A stretch of 64,000 nt of DNA from Chryseobacterium sp. JAH (GCF_001507335.1 NZ_LMAH01000006.1:186001-250000); one strand, 5' to 3'. Numbered from the stretch's first letter, positions 51,393 through 60,754 are shown. Made by a program: numbers and translations. Notes: generated by a model from the letters alone, not told the origin.

Positions 51393-53144
51393 TTAAATCT
51401 TTTCCTCAACTTCAATTTCGTGTCTCAGCTGCGCTTTGTACAAGGTTGAATAATAGCCATTCTTATCCAGAAGTTCAAGATGCTTTCCTTCTTCAACGAT
51501 CTTACCATGCTCCATAACAATGATTTTGTCGGCTTTCTCTATAGTTGAAAGTCTGTGGGCAATAATGATTGAAGTTCTGTTTTTGGTGATTTTTTCTGTC
51601 GCTTTCTGGATTAGTTTTTCACTTTCATGATCAATAGAGGAAGTTGCTTCATCTAAAATCAAAATTTTCGGGTCAGACAAATAGGCTCTTAAGAAAGATA
51701 ATAACTGTCTTTGACCTAATGAAATAGACGAACCTCTTTCGCTTACTACATATTCATAACCACCGGGAAGACTTTCGATAAAATCATCCACTTCAATTTC
51801 TTTTGCGCCGGCTTTTATTTTCTCTAAAGTCACACTGTCATCTCCAAACGCAAGATTCTCAAAAATACTTCCATGGAACAGGAAAACATCCTGCAGAACA
51901 ACACCGATATGACTTCTCAGATTATACAGCTCGTAATCTTTCAATTCAACGTCATCAATAAAAATTTCTCCGGAATTAATGTCATATAATCTCGTGATCA
52001 AACTAATAATCGTTGATTTCCCAGCTCCGGTGGCTCCTACAATAGCTACCGTTTCTCCAGGATTGACTTTAAAATCAATTCCTTTTAAAACTTCCTGCTT
52101 ATCATCGTATGCGAAACGTACATCTTTGAATTCTATTTTTCCGTGAAAATGGTCTTTAGAAACCTTTCCGTTGTTTGGCATTGCATAATCTTCATCCATA
52201 ATCCCTAAAACTCTTTCCGCACCTACAATTCCACGTTGAATATTATTGAAACGGTCTGCAATCTGCCTCAAAGGTCGAATCAGCATTGAAATAAACTGAA
52301 TAAAAGCAATCACGACACCTGCGCTGATGGTAATGTAACCTCCATAAAACAAAACAAAACCGATAAAAAGTGAAGAAATTAATTCAACTACAGGAAAAAA
52401 GAGCGAGAAGATAAAAACCGTTCTCAGCAAAGCACTCTTTAGGGTAATATTAATATCGTCAAACTTTTGAAATTCAGCTTTTTGCCTGTTAAACACCTGA
52501 ATAATAGGCATGCCGGCTAATCTTTCCTGCACAAAAGAGTTTTGGTTGGAAGTCCAGTTTCTTTCATCACCAAAAGCTTTTTTCAGCCTTTTCTGGAAAA
52601 ACCTTGTAATCACGACCATTAGAGGTAAGATCGCCAACGAGATATAACTCAGATGCACATCCACCTGAAACATCATGAAGAGTACGAAAATAATTCTCAA
52701 AACATCTCCAAAAACCATTAAGAAACCATCTGTATAAACGGTAGCAATGGTTTCTACATCCCCCACTGCACGAGTGACCAACTGACCAATTGGGGTTTTA
52801 TCAAAGAAAGCGGTTTTAAAATAAATCAGCTTATTGTAAAGTCTTTCGCGAATATCTCTGATGACATTCTGAGAAATATAATTAGAAAAATAAACCAAAA
52901 AGAAATTTAAAATCGTCTCTGCAAAAACCAACCCTACCAAAACATAAATATGCTTCATCATCAAGGCCTTATCTTTCAGTTTCGTAATATCATTATCTAC
53001 GATTTGCATGGTAAGATAAGGTCTGTACGTGGAAACTATGGACAGTATAATGGAAATAATTAGGGTAAAAATAAACCACGAACGAAACTTCATACCAATG
53101 AAGAAAAGTCTCTTTACTATTGCCCAGGTATCTTGTTTTTTCAT
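51393..53144 (-). CDS. ABC transporter, fused permease and ATP-binding protein
   Basis: Half-transporter of 583 residues, MsbA/MDR type. A six-helix membrane domain covers about residues 20-310. The nucleotide-binding domain has Walker A GATGAGKST (370-378), the signature ISLGQ (474-478), Walker B ILILDEATS (494-502) and the switch His in IIAHRLS. It works as a homodimer or with a second half-transporter, but no partner gene is adjacent. Exporters of this class move lipids, drugs or peptides outward; the substrate cannot be told. It is not clearly MsbA by context, although lpxK lies 3 kb away. Confidence 0.93.
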   Translation of the reverse strand: MKKQDTWAIVKRLFFIGMKFRSWFIFTLIISIILSIVSTYRPYLTMQIVDNDITKLKDKALMMKHIYVLVGLVFAETILNFFLVYFSNYISQNVIRDIRERLYNKLIYFKTAFFDKTPIGQLVTRAVGDVETIATVYTDGFLMVFGDVLRIIFVLFMMFQVDVHLSYISLAILPLMVVITRFFQKRLKKAFGDERNWTSNQNSFVQERLAGMPIIQVFNRQKAEFQKFDDINITLKSALLRTVFIFSLFFPVVELISSLFIGFVLFYGGYITISAGVVIAFIQFISMLIRPLRQIADRFNNIQRGIVGAERVLGIMDEDYAMPNNGKVSKDHFHGKIEFKDVRFAYDDKQEVLKGIDFKVNPGETVAIVGATGAGKSTIISLITRLYDINSGEIFIDDVELKDYELYNLRSHIGVVLQDVFLFHGSIFENLAFGDDSVTLEKIKAGAKEIEVDDFIESLPGGYEYVVSERGSSISLGQRQLLSFLRAYLSDPKILILDEATSSIDHESEKLIQKATEKITKNRTSIIIAHRLSTIEKADKIIVMEHGKIVEEGKHLELLDKNGYYSTLYKAQLRHEIEVEEKI

Positions 53145-53274
53145 GATCGAAATTGACGTAAAGAATTAATTTTAAAAAATTCTCTGCAAAAATAAGACTT
53201 TAAAATTTTACAGCCTTTACAACTCCATCAAATAGTCATAGAAAGTTTCTGATCCCTGTTATTTACAGAATAAA

Positions 53275-54045
53275 TTATTGTAGTTTTTCTAACCAGTTTA
53301 AAACATATCCCGCAACTTCTTCCCAACCTTTTTCACCGGCAATAAAATGACTTCTTCCTTCAAATTCTTTAAAGTCTACAATACTTTTTTCATCTTTGTA
53401 CGCATTGGCTATTTTTCTTGAAAATTCTGCAGGGAAAATATGGTCGTTTGAGCCTGCGATAAACAATAACGGTTCATGAGGTTTATTTAAATCTAATTTT
53501 GCTGAAGATTTGAAAAGCGGATCTCTTGCCAATTTTCTGCTTTCGGGAGTGGCAACGGTTTCGTACAACGTATCACTTTCAGCTTTAGAATAATTATTAA
53601 AAAAAGCTTTGTGATACCATTCTTTTGATCCTAAATATGCTGAGTTTCCTCTGAAGAAATTCACTACAGGCCAAACAATTTTCACAGTAGAAAAAGGAGC
53701 CATTACATTTTTTGGTGGTGCACCATCGATACTCACACCCGCAACCGCTTTTCCCATATCAATAAGTTTCTGAACCATCAATCCGCCGAATGAATGACCG
53801 ATTACAATTGGTTTCTCAGGAAGCGTATTGATGAATGTTACCAAATTTTCTACCGTGTCATCAAAACCAACATTTTTCAGTTCTGAAGGAATATTTTTCT
53901 TTAAATCAATTGGATTTCCATCATGTCCGGGATTTGCCGGAGTATGTACCGTGTAACCTTGTGCTTCAAAATAAGTTTTCCAATTTTTCCAGCTTGTATT
54001 GTTTACAAATAATCCGTGAATCAATACGATAGTTTTTGTTTTCAT
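53275..54045 (-). CDS. Alpha/beta hydrolase
   Basis: Cytoplasmic hydrolase of 256 residues, no signal peptide. The alpha/beta fold markers are complete: oxyanion-loop segment VLIHGLF (residues 7-13), nucleophile S85 in GHSFGG, an acid residue in AGSNDHIFP, and His in GRSHFIAG near the C-terminus. It most resembles the carboxylesterase and non-heme-peroxidase-like groups of the fold; the substrate is open. The gene is separate from the upstream operon by 209 bases. No terminator is obvious after it. Confidence 0.88.
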   Translation of the reverse strand: MKTKTIVLIHGLFVNNTSWKNWKTYFEAQGYTVHTPANPGHDGNPIDLKKNIPSELKNVGFDDTVENLVTFINTLPEKPIVIGHSFGGLMVQKLIDMGKAVAGVSIDGAPPKNVMAPFSTVKIVWPVVNFFRGNSAYLGSKEWYHKAFFNNYSKAESDTLYETVATPESRKLARDPLFKSSAKLDLNKPHEPLLFIAGSNDHIFPAEFSRKIANAYKDEKSIVDFKEFEGRSHFIAGEKGWEEVAGYVLNWLEKLQ

Positions 54046-54254
54046 AATAAATATTGTTTTAAATTATGAGACAAAGTTGCGCAGATAAACTGAGAATAAT
54101 TTTAACCTTGGTTAAAATCGTAACAGTAGTTTAAATTTTATTTGAATATTATTTTTAACGCAAAGTGTGCGAAGGTGTAAAAGTAGCATAGATCACAAAG
54201 ATTTTGGCAAAGTATTACATCTGCTAAATCAGTGAGATATTAAAAAAGTTCAGT

Positions 54255-54842
54255 TTATTTCCCGGAAATTCTTTTTCTGATTCTGCTTAAAGATGGTCCC
54301 TGAATTCCCAAATAAGAAGAAATATGATACAAAGGAACATTATTAAAAATATCGGGATGCTGTTTTATCAGATCTAAATACCGCTCTTCGGGAGATTTTA
54401 AAATGAAGCCTTCAATTCTGCTCATGGTCACATTAAAAGCTTCCTGGGCCAAAAGTCTTCCGAATTTTTCCCACTGATGAGACAGCTGATAAAGCGAGAT
54501 AAGATCTGTGTAACGAATATAGATAATAGTTGAATCAGTCAAAGCCTGAGTATGGTAATCACAAGGAATCTGATTGATAAAACTTTTGAAAGAAACCACA
54601 AATCCATTGGCGGAATACAGAAAAACATTCTTCTCTTCCCCTGTTTTTTCATCAATTGCATAAGAACGGAAGACTCCGTCAACAATAAACCCGAAATATG
54701 TACAAACCGTTGCCCGAAGATTATAATAGTCTCCTTTTTTATACATTTTGGGTTCCCATAAATCTAAAGACAATTTAAAATCTTCTTCTGTAAGACCTGC
54801 AAACTGGTTCAGAGCAAACGCTAATTTTTCAATTTCAGTCAT
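54255..54842 (-). CDS. Crp/Fnr family transcriptional regulator
   Basis: Protein of 195 residues with an N-terminal cyclic-nucleotide-binding-like beta domain (YKKGDYYNLRATVCTYFGFI, VDGVFRSY) and a C-terminal helix-turn-helix (LYHISSYLGIQGPSLSRIRK). The nucleotide-binding arginine of true CRP is not evident, which is usual in the many Flavobacteriia paralogues, so the effector is unknown. It is the last gene of a three-gene unit with truA and a small membrane protein. The next gene downstream, an alpha/beta hydrolase on the same strand, could be a target, but this is only an inference from position. Confidence 0.88.
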   Translation of the reverse strand: MTEIEKLAFALNQFAGLTEEDFKLSLDLWEPKMYKKGDYYNLRATVCTYFGFIVDGVFRSYAIDEKTGEEKNVFLYSANGFVVSFKSFINQIPCDYHTQALTDSTIIYIRYTDLISLYQLSHQWEKFGRLLAQEAFNVTMSRIEGFILKSPEERYLDLIKQHPDIFNNVPLYHISSYLGIQGPSLSRIRKRISGK

Positions 54843-54857
54843 GGTTTATCCGTTTTT

Positions 54858-55190
54858 TTATTCCTTAATTCCAATTTCTTCTATTTCCAAAGAAGGTTTT
54901 CTAAGGCTTTCTTTCTTAAACTTTTTCTCAAGAATATGGTAAACTACATAAACGCCGGCAATTGCGAAAAGCCAACTGATGATGTTGATTATTGAAAAAC
55001 CTGTATAATTGTTATCACTCAAAGTATCGGTAAATGCTTCATAGATTCCGTAACAAATCAAAAAGGTAATCTGGAATCCAAAATAAATTGCAATTGCCAA
55101 AAGACCAAACGGCCATTTTGTTTTTCCAAATCTTTCTGCTAAACCGGCATAATATCTATATGCTCCGATTAAAATAAAAATTGACATCAT
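54858..55190 (-). CDS. Small membrane protein between truA and the Crp-like gene
   Basis: Unrecognised protein of 110 residues with three hydrophobic segments (about 2-15, 28-48 and 65-85) and a charged tail (LEKKFKKESLRKPSLEIEEI). An internal ATG at 55187 would shorten it by one residue. It is 23 bases after truA and 15 bases before the Crp-like gene, so all three are probably co-transcribed. The sequence gives no clue to function. Confidence 0.65.
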   Translation of the reverse strand: MMSIFILIGAYRYYAGLAERFGKTKWPFGLLAIAIYFGFQITFLICYGIYEAFTDTLSDNNYTGFSIINIISWLFAIAGVYVVYHILEKKFKKESLRKPSLEIEEIGIKE

Positions 55191-55213
55191 AATTATTAGT
55201 TTTTAAATTAGTT

Positions 55214-55948
55214 TTATGAAAAATCATATCCTACATCCACTAGAAAAAGACCGTGGGCTGGTGCAGAGGTTCCTGCTGAGTTTCTGTTTTTATTTTCTAT
55301 AACCTTTCTTACATCATCAGGTTCTATTTTACCCGAACCAACGTCAACCATTGTTCCTACAATTGCTCTCACCATATTTCGCAAAAAGCGGTTGGCTGAA
55401 ACAGTAAATTTCAATTCGCTTCCATTCTGCTCCCACTCCGCTCTGTACATTTTGCAGAGATTGGTTTTGTTGTCAGTGTGCAGTTTCGCAAAACTTGTAA
55501 AATCTTCATATTCAAAAAGAATTTTGCAAGCTTCGTTCATTTTATCAACATTTATATTTCTCCTCCAGAGCTGCCACGCCGAATCTTGTGTAAAGGGATT
55601 TTTCTCTAAAGAAATATAATACTCATACGTTCTGAAACTTGCATCAAATCTCGCATGAAAGTCATTTTTGACAGGGAAAATTCTTTTAATCGATATATCA
55701 GCAGGTAAAAAACTGTTCATTTTATGACAAAGCTGATCACTGAGAGTCTGCTCGGTTTCAAAATGGGCAAACATTTTTTTAGCATGAACTCCTGTGTCGG
55801 TTCTTCCAGCACCTGTCGTTTTAATATCCTCTCTTAAAATGGTAGAAAGTGCTTTTTCAAGTTCCTGTTGCACAGAAATATCTTTCGGCTGTATCTGATA
55901 ACCAAAATAATTTTTACCGTTGTATGAAAATTCTATAAAATACCTCAA
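55214..55948 (-). CDS. truA: tRNA pseudouridine synthase A
   Basis: Enzyme that changes uridines 38-40 in the anticodon stem of many tRNAs to pseudouridine. 244 residues, the normal length. The catalytic aspartate D51 lies in GAGRTDTGVHAK. Other family marks are RYFIEFSYNGKNYFGYQIQ at the N-terminus and RFLRNMVRAIVGTMVDVGSG near the C-terminus. The start codon is TTG: the frame opens with the standard MRYFIEF, and there is no ATG nearby. It heads an operon with a small membrane protein and a Crp-like regulator. Confidence 0.95.
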   Translation of the reverse strand: MRYFIEFSYNGKNYFGYQIQPKDISVQQELEKALSTILREDIKTTGAGRTDTGVHAKKMFAHFETEQTLSDQLCHKMNSFLPADISIKRIFPVKNDFHARFDASFRTYEYYISLEKNPFTQDSAWQLWRRNINVDKMNEACKILFEYEDFTSFAKLHTDNKTNLCKMYRAEWEQNGSELKFTVSANRFLRNMVRAIVGTMVDVGSGKIEPDDVRKVIENKNRNSAGTSAPAHGLFLVDVGYDFS

Positions 55949-55955
55949 AGTAAAA

Positions 55956-55977
55956 TAGATGTTAGATTGTAGATTTT
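55956..55977 (-). repeat. ATCTAACATCTA-type motif before truA
   Basis: On the minus strand this reads AAAATCTACAATCTAACATC and on, immediately upstream of the TTG start. It resembles the degenerate repeat before groL (35287-35324). Confidence 0.4.
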
Positions 55978-56059
55978 GTTAAAATAAACCTCAGCTATCA
56001 AAAGTTTTCCTACAAATTACCTTTAGTGCTTTTGCTTACTTTGTATTTTTGTTTTGATG

Positions 56060-56094
56060 CAAAAGTACCAAAAAATCAAGACTGAAAACTCAAA
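56060..56094 (-). promoter_or_regulatory. Candidate promoter of the truA operon
   Basis: On the minus strand TTTG (56094-56091) is followed after 23 bases by TACTTTTG (56067-56060), an exact -7 match, 111 bases before the truA start. The gap 55949-56390 (442 bases) holds no gene; I see only this promoter, the lpxK box and the short repeat before truA. Confidence 0.4.
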
Positions 56095-56375
56095 TTAAAC
56101 TTTTTTAGATAATTTGTAAAATTTCTAAAACTTGTACAGAAAGATGATTAGTTCATCGCAGCTAAGTCTTTCCCATTATCAAATAATTGAAATTTCTGAA
56201 TGCAAATTAATCAAAACTCCTTAATGGCACATTTTTCTAAATCTTTTTAAAAGAGACAAAAAAAAATAAGAGAACGAATATTAGTAAAATCATTCAACAA
56301 CAATAAAGAATTGATTTTCTAAAATTAATGTTGATAAATCATAGATATATACTATAAAATCGTCTATAAAATTCT

Positions 56376-56383
56376 TAATTTTG
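56376..56383 (+). promoter_or_regulatory. Candidate -7 box of lpxK
   Basis: TAATTTTG matches TAnnTTTG and ends only 7 bases before the lpxK ATG, so the transcript would start at or almost at the start codon. Confidence 0.45.
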
Positions 56384-56390
56384 CCAACGT

Positions 56391-57416
56391 ATGAAAAGAT
56401 GGTATCTCTATCCTTTTTCCTTGGGTTATCATATGGTTACGGGCATCCGAAACAGTATGTATGATCTGGGAATTTTTAAATCTACGAAATTTAAAACCCC
56501 GATTATTAATGTTGGGAATCTTTCTGTGGGTGGAAGCGGAAAGTCTCCCATGGTGATGTATCTGGCTACTTTCCTTTCAAAATACTACAGAACCGGTGTT
56601 CTATCGAGAGGTTACGGAAGACTGACAAAAGGTTATGATGTTACAAACTACGACAGCAATTACAAAACCGTTGGTGACGAAGCAATGCAGTTATTCGAAC
56701 GTTTTAAGAATCGTTTTGTAATTGCCGTTTCAGAAGAACGTGTTCCCGGAGCAAGAAAAGTCATTGATGACATGGATCTTGATGTCTTGATTTTAGATGA
56801 TGCAATGCAACACCGAGCCATCAAAGCCGGATTTAATATTTTGATGACCGATTTTAACGATCCCTATTTTAAAGACTACCTTCTCCCAGCCGGAGATTTG
56901 CGTGAATCGAGAGCCGGATCGCATCGCGCTGATATCATTATGGTCAGCAAATGTCCTGATGAACTGACAGAAGAAACGAAACAGTATTACATCTCGAGAA
57001 TCAAACCCTCATACAAACAAAAAGTGTTTTTTTCATCGATTGGATATGATGAAAATGTGTATGCTAGAGATAAGATGCTTCCTGATAATAATCTGAATTA
57101 TTATGACATTCTTTTGATCACAGGAATTGCCAACCCGAAACCTCTTCTTAATCATCTGGCTAAATTTTCTCAGAAGGTAAAGCATCTGAAATTCAGAGAT
57201 CATCATAATTTTTCAGATGATGATATTAAAAATATTATCGCAGAATACAAAAAACTAGGCGAATACAAACTGATTTTAACTACAGAAAAAGATTACGTTC
57301 GTCTCAAAACGTTCGATTATCTCCGTGATTTGGTCTATTACTGGCCTATTAATGTGATTATTGATGAAAAAGAAAAATTCAATCAGATGATTTTAGATTA
57401 TACCAATAAAAAATAA
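56391..57416 (+). CDS. lpxK: Tetraacyldisaccharide 4'-kinase
   Basis: Inner-membrane-associated kinase that adds the 4'-phosphate to the lipid A precursor, the sixth step of lipid A synthesis. 341 residues. The P-loop GGSGKSP (residues 47-53) sits in NVGNLSVGGSGKSP. Further family marks are LSRGYGRLTKGYD, GDEAMQLFERF and DDAMQHRAIKAGFNI, and late LILTTEKDYVRL. An amphipathic N-terminal helix would attach it to the membrane. The ATG is close to the predicted -7 box. The gene is monocistronic and ends in a strong terminator. Confidence 0.95.
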   Translation: MKRWYLYPFSLGYHMVTGIRNSMYDLGIFKSTKFKTPIINVGNLSVGGSGKSPMVMYLATFLSKYYRTGVLSRGYGRLTKGYDVTNYDSNYKTVGDEAMQLFERFKNRFVIAVSEERVPGARKVIDDMDLDVLILDDAMQHRAIKAGFNILMTDFNDPYFKDYLLPAGDLRESRAGSHRADIIMVSKCPDELTEETKQYYISRIKPSYKQKVFFSSIGYDENVYARDKMLPDNNLNYYDILLITGIANPKPLLNHLAKFSQKVKHLKFRDHHNFSDDDIKNIIAEYKKLGEYKLILTTEKDYVRLKTFDYLRDLVYYWPINVIIDEKEKFNQMILDYTNKK

Positions 57417-57417
57417 A

Positions 57418-57447
57418 AAAATCCGCAGCAAATGCTGCGGATTTTTT
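57418..57447 (+). terminator. Terminator of lpxK
   Basis: AAAATCCGCAGCA pairs with TGCTGCGGATTTT, loop AA, followed by T. Starts 1 base after the lpxK stop. Confidence 0.9.
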
Positions 57448-57522
57448 ATTGAAATAGAAACTTTCAATCTCTAAAATTTTATTTATTCGTACGATTCCAA
57501 AGTAAAATTACGTTGCATTGTT

Positions 57523-57530
57523 TAGATTTG
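57523..57530 (+). promoter_or_regulatory. Candidate -7 box of the thioredoxin-like gene
   Basis: TAGATTTG matches TAnnTTTG, 14 bases before the ATG at 57545. It excludes the in-frame TTG at 57518 as a start. Confidence 0.5.
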
Positions 57531-57544
57531 TAAAAAATTTGCAT

Positions 57545-58060
57545 ATGAAACAGCTTTTGACATTTTTGATGTTAAGTATTTTCACTTTAGGATGTTCGCA
57601 AAAAACACCTGATGTTTCGAAAACTGAGTTTTCTAAAGAAGCTCTGAATCAAAAATTACAAAATGAAGAGGGAAAAGATATCACTGTTCAGGAAATCCTG
57701 AACCAGCACAAAGGGAAAGTTGTGGTGATCGATTTCTGGGCAGGTTGGTGCAGAGATTGCCTAAAAGCCTTTCCAAAAGCTATTGAACTCGAAAAAAATA
57801 ATCCAAATGTAGATTTTGTTTTCTTTTCGCTCGACCGTTCAAAAGAAGGTTTTGACAGAAGTCTTGAGAAATTTGAAATGAAAGAAAAAGAAAACTACTG
57901 GTTTTCAACAGGCTGGAAAAACGATTTCAATAATTACATTGAACTCAACTGGATTCCTAGATATATAGTGATCGATCAAAAATCTAAAATCGCAAAATAC
58001 TACGCAATCACTCCTGATGATCCTGAGATCCAAGCTACTATTGACAAGCTTTTGAACTAA
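57545..58060 (+). CDS. Thioredoxin-like (TlpA/ResA type) lipoprotein
   Basis: Envelope thiol-disulfide protein of 171 residues. A lipoprotein signal ends at Cys17 (TLGC). The thioredoxin fold follows from about residue 45, with VVVIDFWAGWCRDCLKAFPK holding the redox pair CRDC, an unusual variant of the CxxC centre. The cis-proline region is near WIPRYIVID. The arrangement is that of TlpA/ResA-like reductases, which act on cytochrome c maturation or other exported thiol proteins, anchored at the inner or outer membrane. The partner is unknown. The in-frame TTG upstream at 57518 lies before the promoter box and is rejected. Confidence 0.9.
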   Translation: MKQLLTFLMLSIFTLGCSQKTPDVSKTEFSKEALNQKLQNEEGKDITVQEILNQHKGKVVVIDFWAGWCRDCLKAFPKAIELEKNNPNVDFVFFSLDRSKEGFDRSLEKFEMKEKENYWFSTGWKNDFNNYIELNWIPRYIVIDQKSKIAKYYAITPDDPEIQATIDKLLN

Positions 58061-58125
58061 ACTGAAGATAAGATTTAGACTAAAAAAAGCCAGTCATCAA
58101 CTTAAACCTTAAACAGGAATAACAG

Positions 58126-58150
58126 AATCCATATCTTTGTGATATGGATT
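58126..58150 (+). promoter_or_regulatory. Perfect 10-base inverted repeat over the dinB promoter and start codon
   Basis: AATCCATATC (58126-58135) and GATATGGATT (58141-58150) are exact complements with a TTTGT spacer. The repeat contains the -7 box TATCTTTG (58132-58139) and the dinB ATG (58144-58146). A repressor-binding site, such as a damage-response operator, or an RNA hairpin at the start codon are both possible. Confidence 0.5.
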
Positions 58151-59238
58151 CTCCGTTTCCGCTCCGTAAAATAATTCATGTTGATATGGATGCATTTTAT
58201 GCTTCCGTGGAGCAGCATGACAATCCTGAATTAAAAGGGAAAGCAATTGCTGTAGGCGGCGGGCATCGTGGTGTAGTTTCGGCAGCAAGTTATGAAGCGA
58301 GAAAATTCGGAGTTCGCTCTGCAATGCCTAGTAAAACTGCTAAAGAAAAGTGTCCGCATCTTATTTTTGTACCACCCAGGTTTGCGCGTTACAAAGAAAT
58401 TTCAAAAAAAATCAGGGAAATATTTTATGAGTACACTGATCTTGTAGAACCACTTTCTTTAGATGAAGCGTATCTCGATGTTACCGAAAACAAAAAAGGA
58501 ATAAAATCTGCCAATCAGATTGCCAAAGAGATTCGTCAGAAAATATTTGAGCAAACAGGATTGACAGCATCAGCGGGAATTGCAATCAATAAATTCTTGG
58601 CCAAAGTAGCTTCAGACATCAACAAACCCAACGGACAGAAAACCATTCATCCCGATAAAATGGAATCATTTTTAGAAGAACTTCCTGTGGAAAAATTCTA
58701 CGGAGTCGGTAAAGTGACTGCCAACAAAATGTTTACATTCGGAATTTTTAAAGGAAAAGATTTAAAGAAAAGAACACTGGAAGACCTTACGCGATTATTC
58801 GGGAAATCGGGTGGATATTATTACAATGTAGTTCGGGGAATTCATCATTCCGAAGTGAAACCTCACCGTATTCAGAAAAGCGTTGCTGTGGAAAGAACTT
58901 TTCTGGAAGATCTTTCAGATGAGCAGCAAATTGATGAAAAACTGACCAGCCTGAGCGAAGAACTTCACCAGCGTCTTCAGAAAAACAATATCATGGGACG
59001 CTCGCTAACGTTGAAAATTAAGTATAAAGATTTTTCATTATTCACCAGAAGTATTACCAAAGAAGAATACTTCAATTCTCCAGAGCAGTATTTTACGACA
59101 TCAAAAAAGCTTTGGGAACTCCGTCCTTATGATAAAGCGGTACGATTATTGGGTCTCTCGTTATCTCATCTCAATACAGAAGAAAAAAAGCAGATTTCTG
59201 TTCAGCTTAAAATTCAGTTTGAAGAGTTCGAAGATTAG
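58144..59238 (+). CDS. dinB: DNA polymerase IV
   Basis: Y-family polymerase of 364 residues that copies past damaged bases with low fidelity. Catalytic acidic residues are in HVDMDAFYASVEQ (D14, D16) and PLSLDEAYLDVTE. The steric-gate aromatic residue follows D16 in the DAFYAS segment. The little-finger domain covers about residues 240-350. The C-terminal QLKIQF resembles the sliding-clamp binding motif. The ATG at 58144 lies inside an inverted repeat that also includes the -7 box, so the mRNA would have almost no leader. The alpha-amylase gene follows after 43 bases, perhaps in the same transcript. Confidence 0.95.
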   Translation: MDSPFPLRKIIHVDMDAFYASVEQHDNPELKGKAIAVGGGHRGVVSAASYEARKFGVRSAMPSKTAKEKCPHLIFVPPRFARYKEISKKIREIFYEYTDLVEPLSLDEAYLDVTENKKGIKSANQIAKEIRQKIFEQTGLTASAGIAINKFLAKVASDINKPNGQKTIHPDKMESFLEELPVEKFYGVGKVTANKMFTFGIFKGKDLKKRTLEDLTRLFGKSGGYYYNVVRGIHHSEVKPHRIQKSVAVERTFLEDLSDEQQIDEKLTSLSEELHQRLQKNNIMGRSLTLKIKYKDFSLFTRSITKEEYFNSPEQYFTTSKKLWELRPYDKAVRLLGLSLSHLNTEEKKQISVQLKIQFEEFED

Positions 59239-59281
59239 CCAATAATTTTCATTAAATTGATACTACCAAATACAATAAACT

Positions 59282-60754
59282 ATGAACCAGACAATGATTC
59301 AATTTTTCCACTGGTACAGTGACGGGGACGGTGTACTGTGGAAACAAGCCGAAAAAGAGGCAAAATACTTATCAGAATTAGGAATCACATCAGTTTGGTT
59401 TCCACCCGCTTACAAAGGCACAAACGGCGGTTTCTCCGTAGGCTACGATGCTTATGACCTTTACGATCTAGGAGAGTTTGATCAGAAAAACAGCACTCCC
59501 ACCAAATACGGAACCAAAGAAGATTACATCAATTCAATAAAAGCTCTGAAAAAAGAAAAAATTCAGGTTATTGTTGACATTGTTTTAGGCCATAAAGCGG
59601 GAGGTGATGAGCTCGAAACCTTTAAAGCGGCAAAAGTTGACGAAAACAACCGTGAAAAAATCATTTCAGAATTTTCAGATATTCAGTCGTATACTAAATT
59701 TACTTTTCCTGGAAGAGGAACAAAATATTCAGATTTTGAATGGAATTTCACCTGCTTCAGCGGGGTAGATTATGCTGAAGGAAAGGAGTCTCACATCTAT
59801 AAAATTCAGTCTGAATACGGAAATGACTGGGAAGAAATGATTGACGACGAAAAAGGAAATTATGATTACCTCATGTTTAATGACGTTGAACACCGCAATC
59901 CTCACGTACGCGAAGAGCTCAATAACTGGGCAAAATGGTATTTTGACGAAACCGATTTTGACGGCGTAAGACTGGATGCTTTAAAGCATATTTCATTTGA
60001 TTTTTATAAAGAATGGCTGACTATGCTCCGCTCCAATTCTGGTAAAAATATATTTGCTGTTGGTGAATACTGGGCTCCAGGACAACTGAATTTACTCCAA
60101 AAATATATTGAAGCGACTGAAGGCTGCATGAGCTTATTTGACAGTTCGCTTCATAATAATTTTCATACGGCATCCAATGAAGGTGGTTCTTACGATTTGC
60201 GTAGAATTTTTGATGAAACACTCACTGCAGTAGATCCAATGCATTCTGTAAGTATCGTAGATAATCATGACACGCAGCCTTTACAGGATTTAGAAGCTCC
60301 CGTTGAGACCTGGTTCAAGCCACTCGCCTATGCTTTAATTTTATTGAGGGAAAATGGATATCCATGTGTTTTTTATCCAGATTTGTATGGAGCCACTTAC
60401 AAAGACAAAGACAGGGAGGGCAATGAGCAGGAAATATTCTTAGACAAAGTAGACGGTATCGAACAACTTTTAAAAGCAAGAAAAGAAAACGCTTATGGTG
60501 TGCAAAAAGACTATTTTGAAGACGCTAACTGTTTAGGCTGGACCCGTGAAGGTGATGAAGAGCATTCTGGTTGTGCTGTTGTATTAAGCAATAAAGACGC
60601 TTACCAAAAACCTATGGAAATGGGTGAAAAATATATAGGCAAAACCTTCTACGACCTTTTAGGACGATCTGAAGAAAAGATAGAAATACGGGAAGACGGC
60701 TGGGCAGATTTCCCTGTTCCTGCAGGAAATGTGAGTGTCTGGATAGCTGAATAA
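59282..60754 (+). CDS. Alpha-amylase, intracellular GH13 type
   Basis: Glycoside hydrolase of 490 residues that cuts alpha-1,4-glucans. The GH13 (beta/alpha)8 barrel motifs are complete: region I near VDIVLGHKAG (residue 99 on), nucleophile D232 in GVRLDALKH, acid/base E262 in AVGEYW, and D330 in VDNHDTQ. The start MIQFFHWYSDGDGVLWKQ and the Asp-rich insert resemble the cytoplasmic amylase group (GH13 subfamily 5). There is no signal peptide, so it should act inside the cell on storage glucan or imported maltodextrin. There is no sus-type amylase operon around it. The gene is convergent with the esterase gene, 12 bases apart. Confidence 0.93.
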   Translation: MNQTMIQFFHWYSDGDGVLWKQAEKEAKYLSELGITSVWFPPAYKGTNGGFSVGYDAYDLYDLGEFDQKNSTPTKYGTKEDYINSIKALKKEKIQVIVDIVLGHKAGGDELETFKAAKVDENNREKIISEFSDIQSYTKFTFPGRGTKYSDFEWNFTCFSGVDYAEGKESHIYKIQSEYGNDWEEMIDDEKGNYDYLMFNDVEHRNPHVREELNNWAKWYFDETDFDGVRLDALKHISFDFYKEWLTMLRSNSGKNIFAVGEYWAPGQLNLLQKYIEATEGCMSLFDSSLHNNFHTASNEGGSYDLRRIFDETLTAVDPMHSVSIVDNHDTQPLQDLEAPVETWFKPLAYALILLRENGYPCVFYPDLYGATYKDKDREGNEQEIFLDKVDGIEQLLKARKENAYGVQKDYFEDANCLGWTREGDEEHSGCAVVLSNKDAYQKPMEMGEKYIGKTFYDLLGRSEEKIEIREDGWADFPVPAGNVSVWIAE

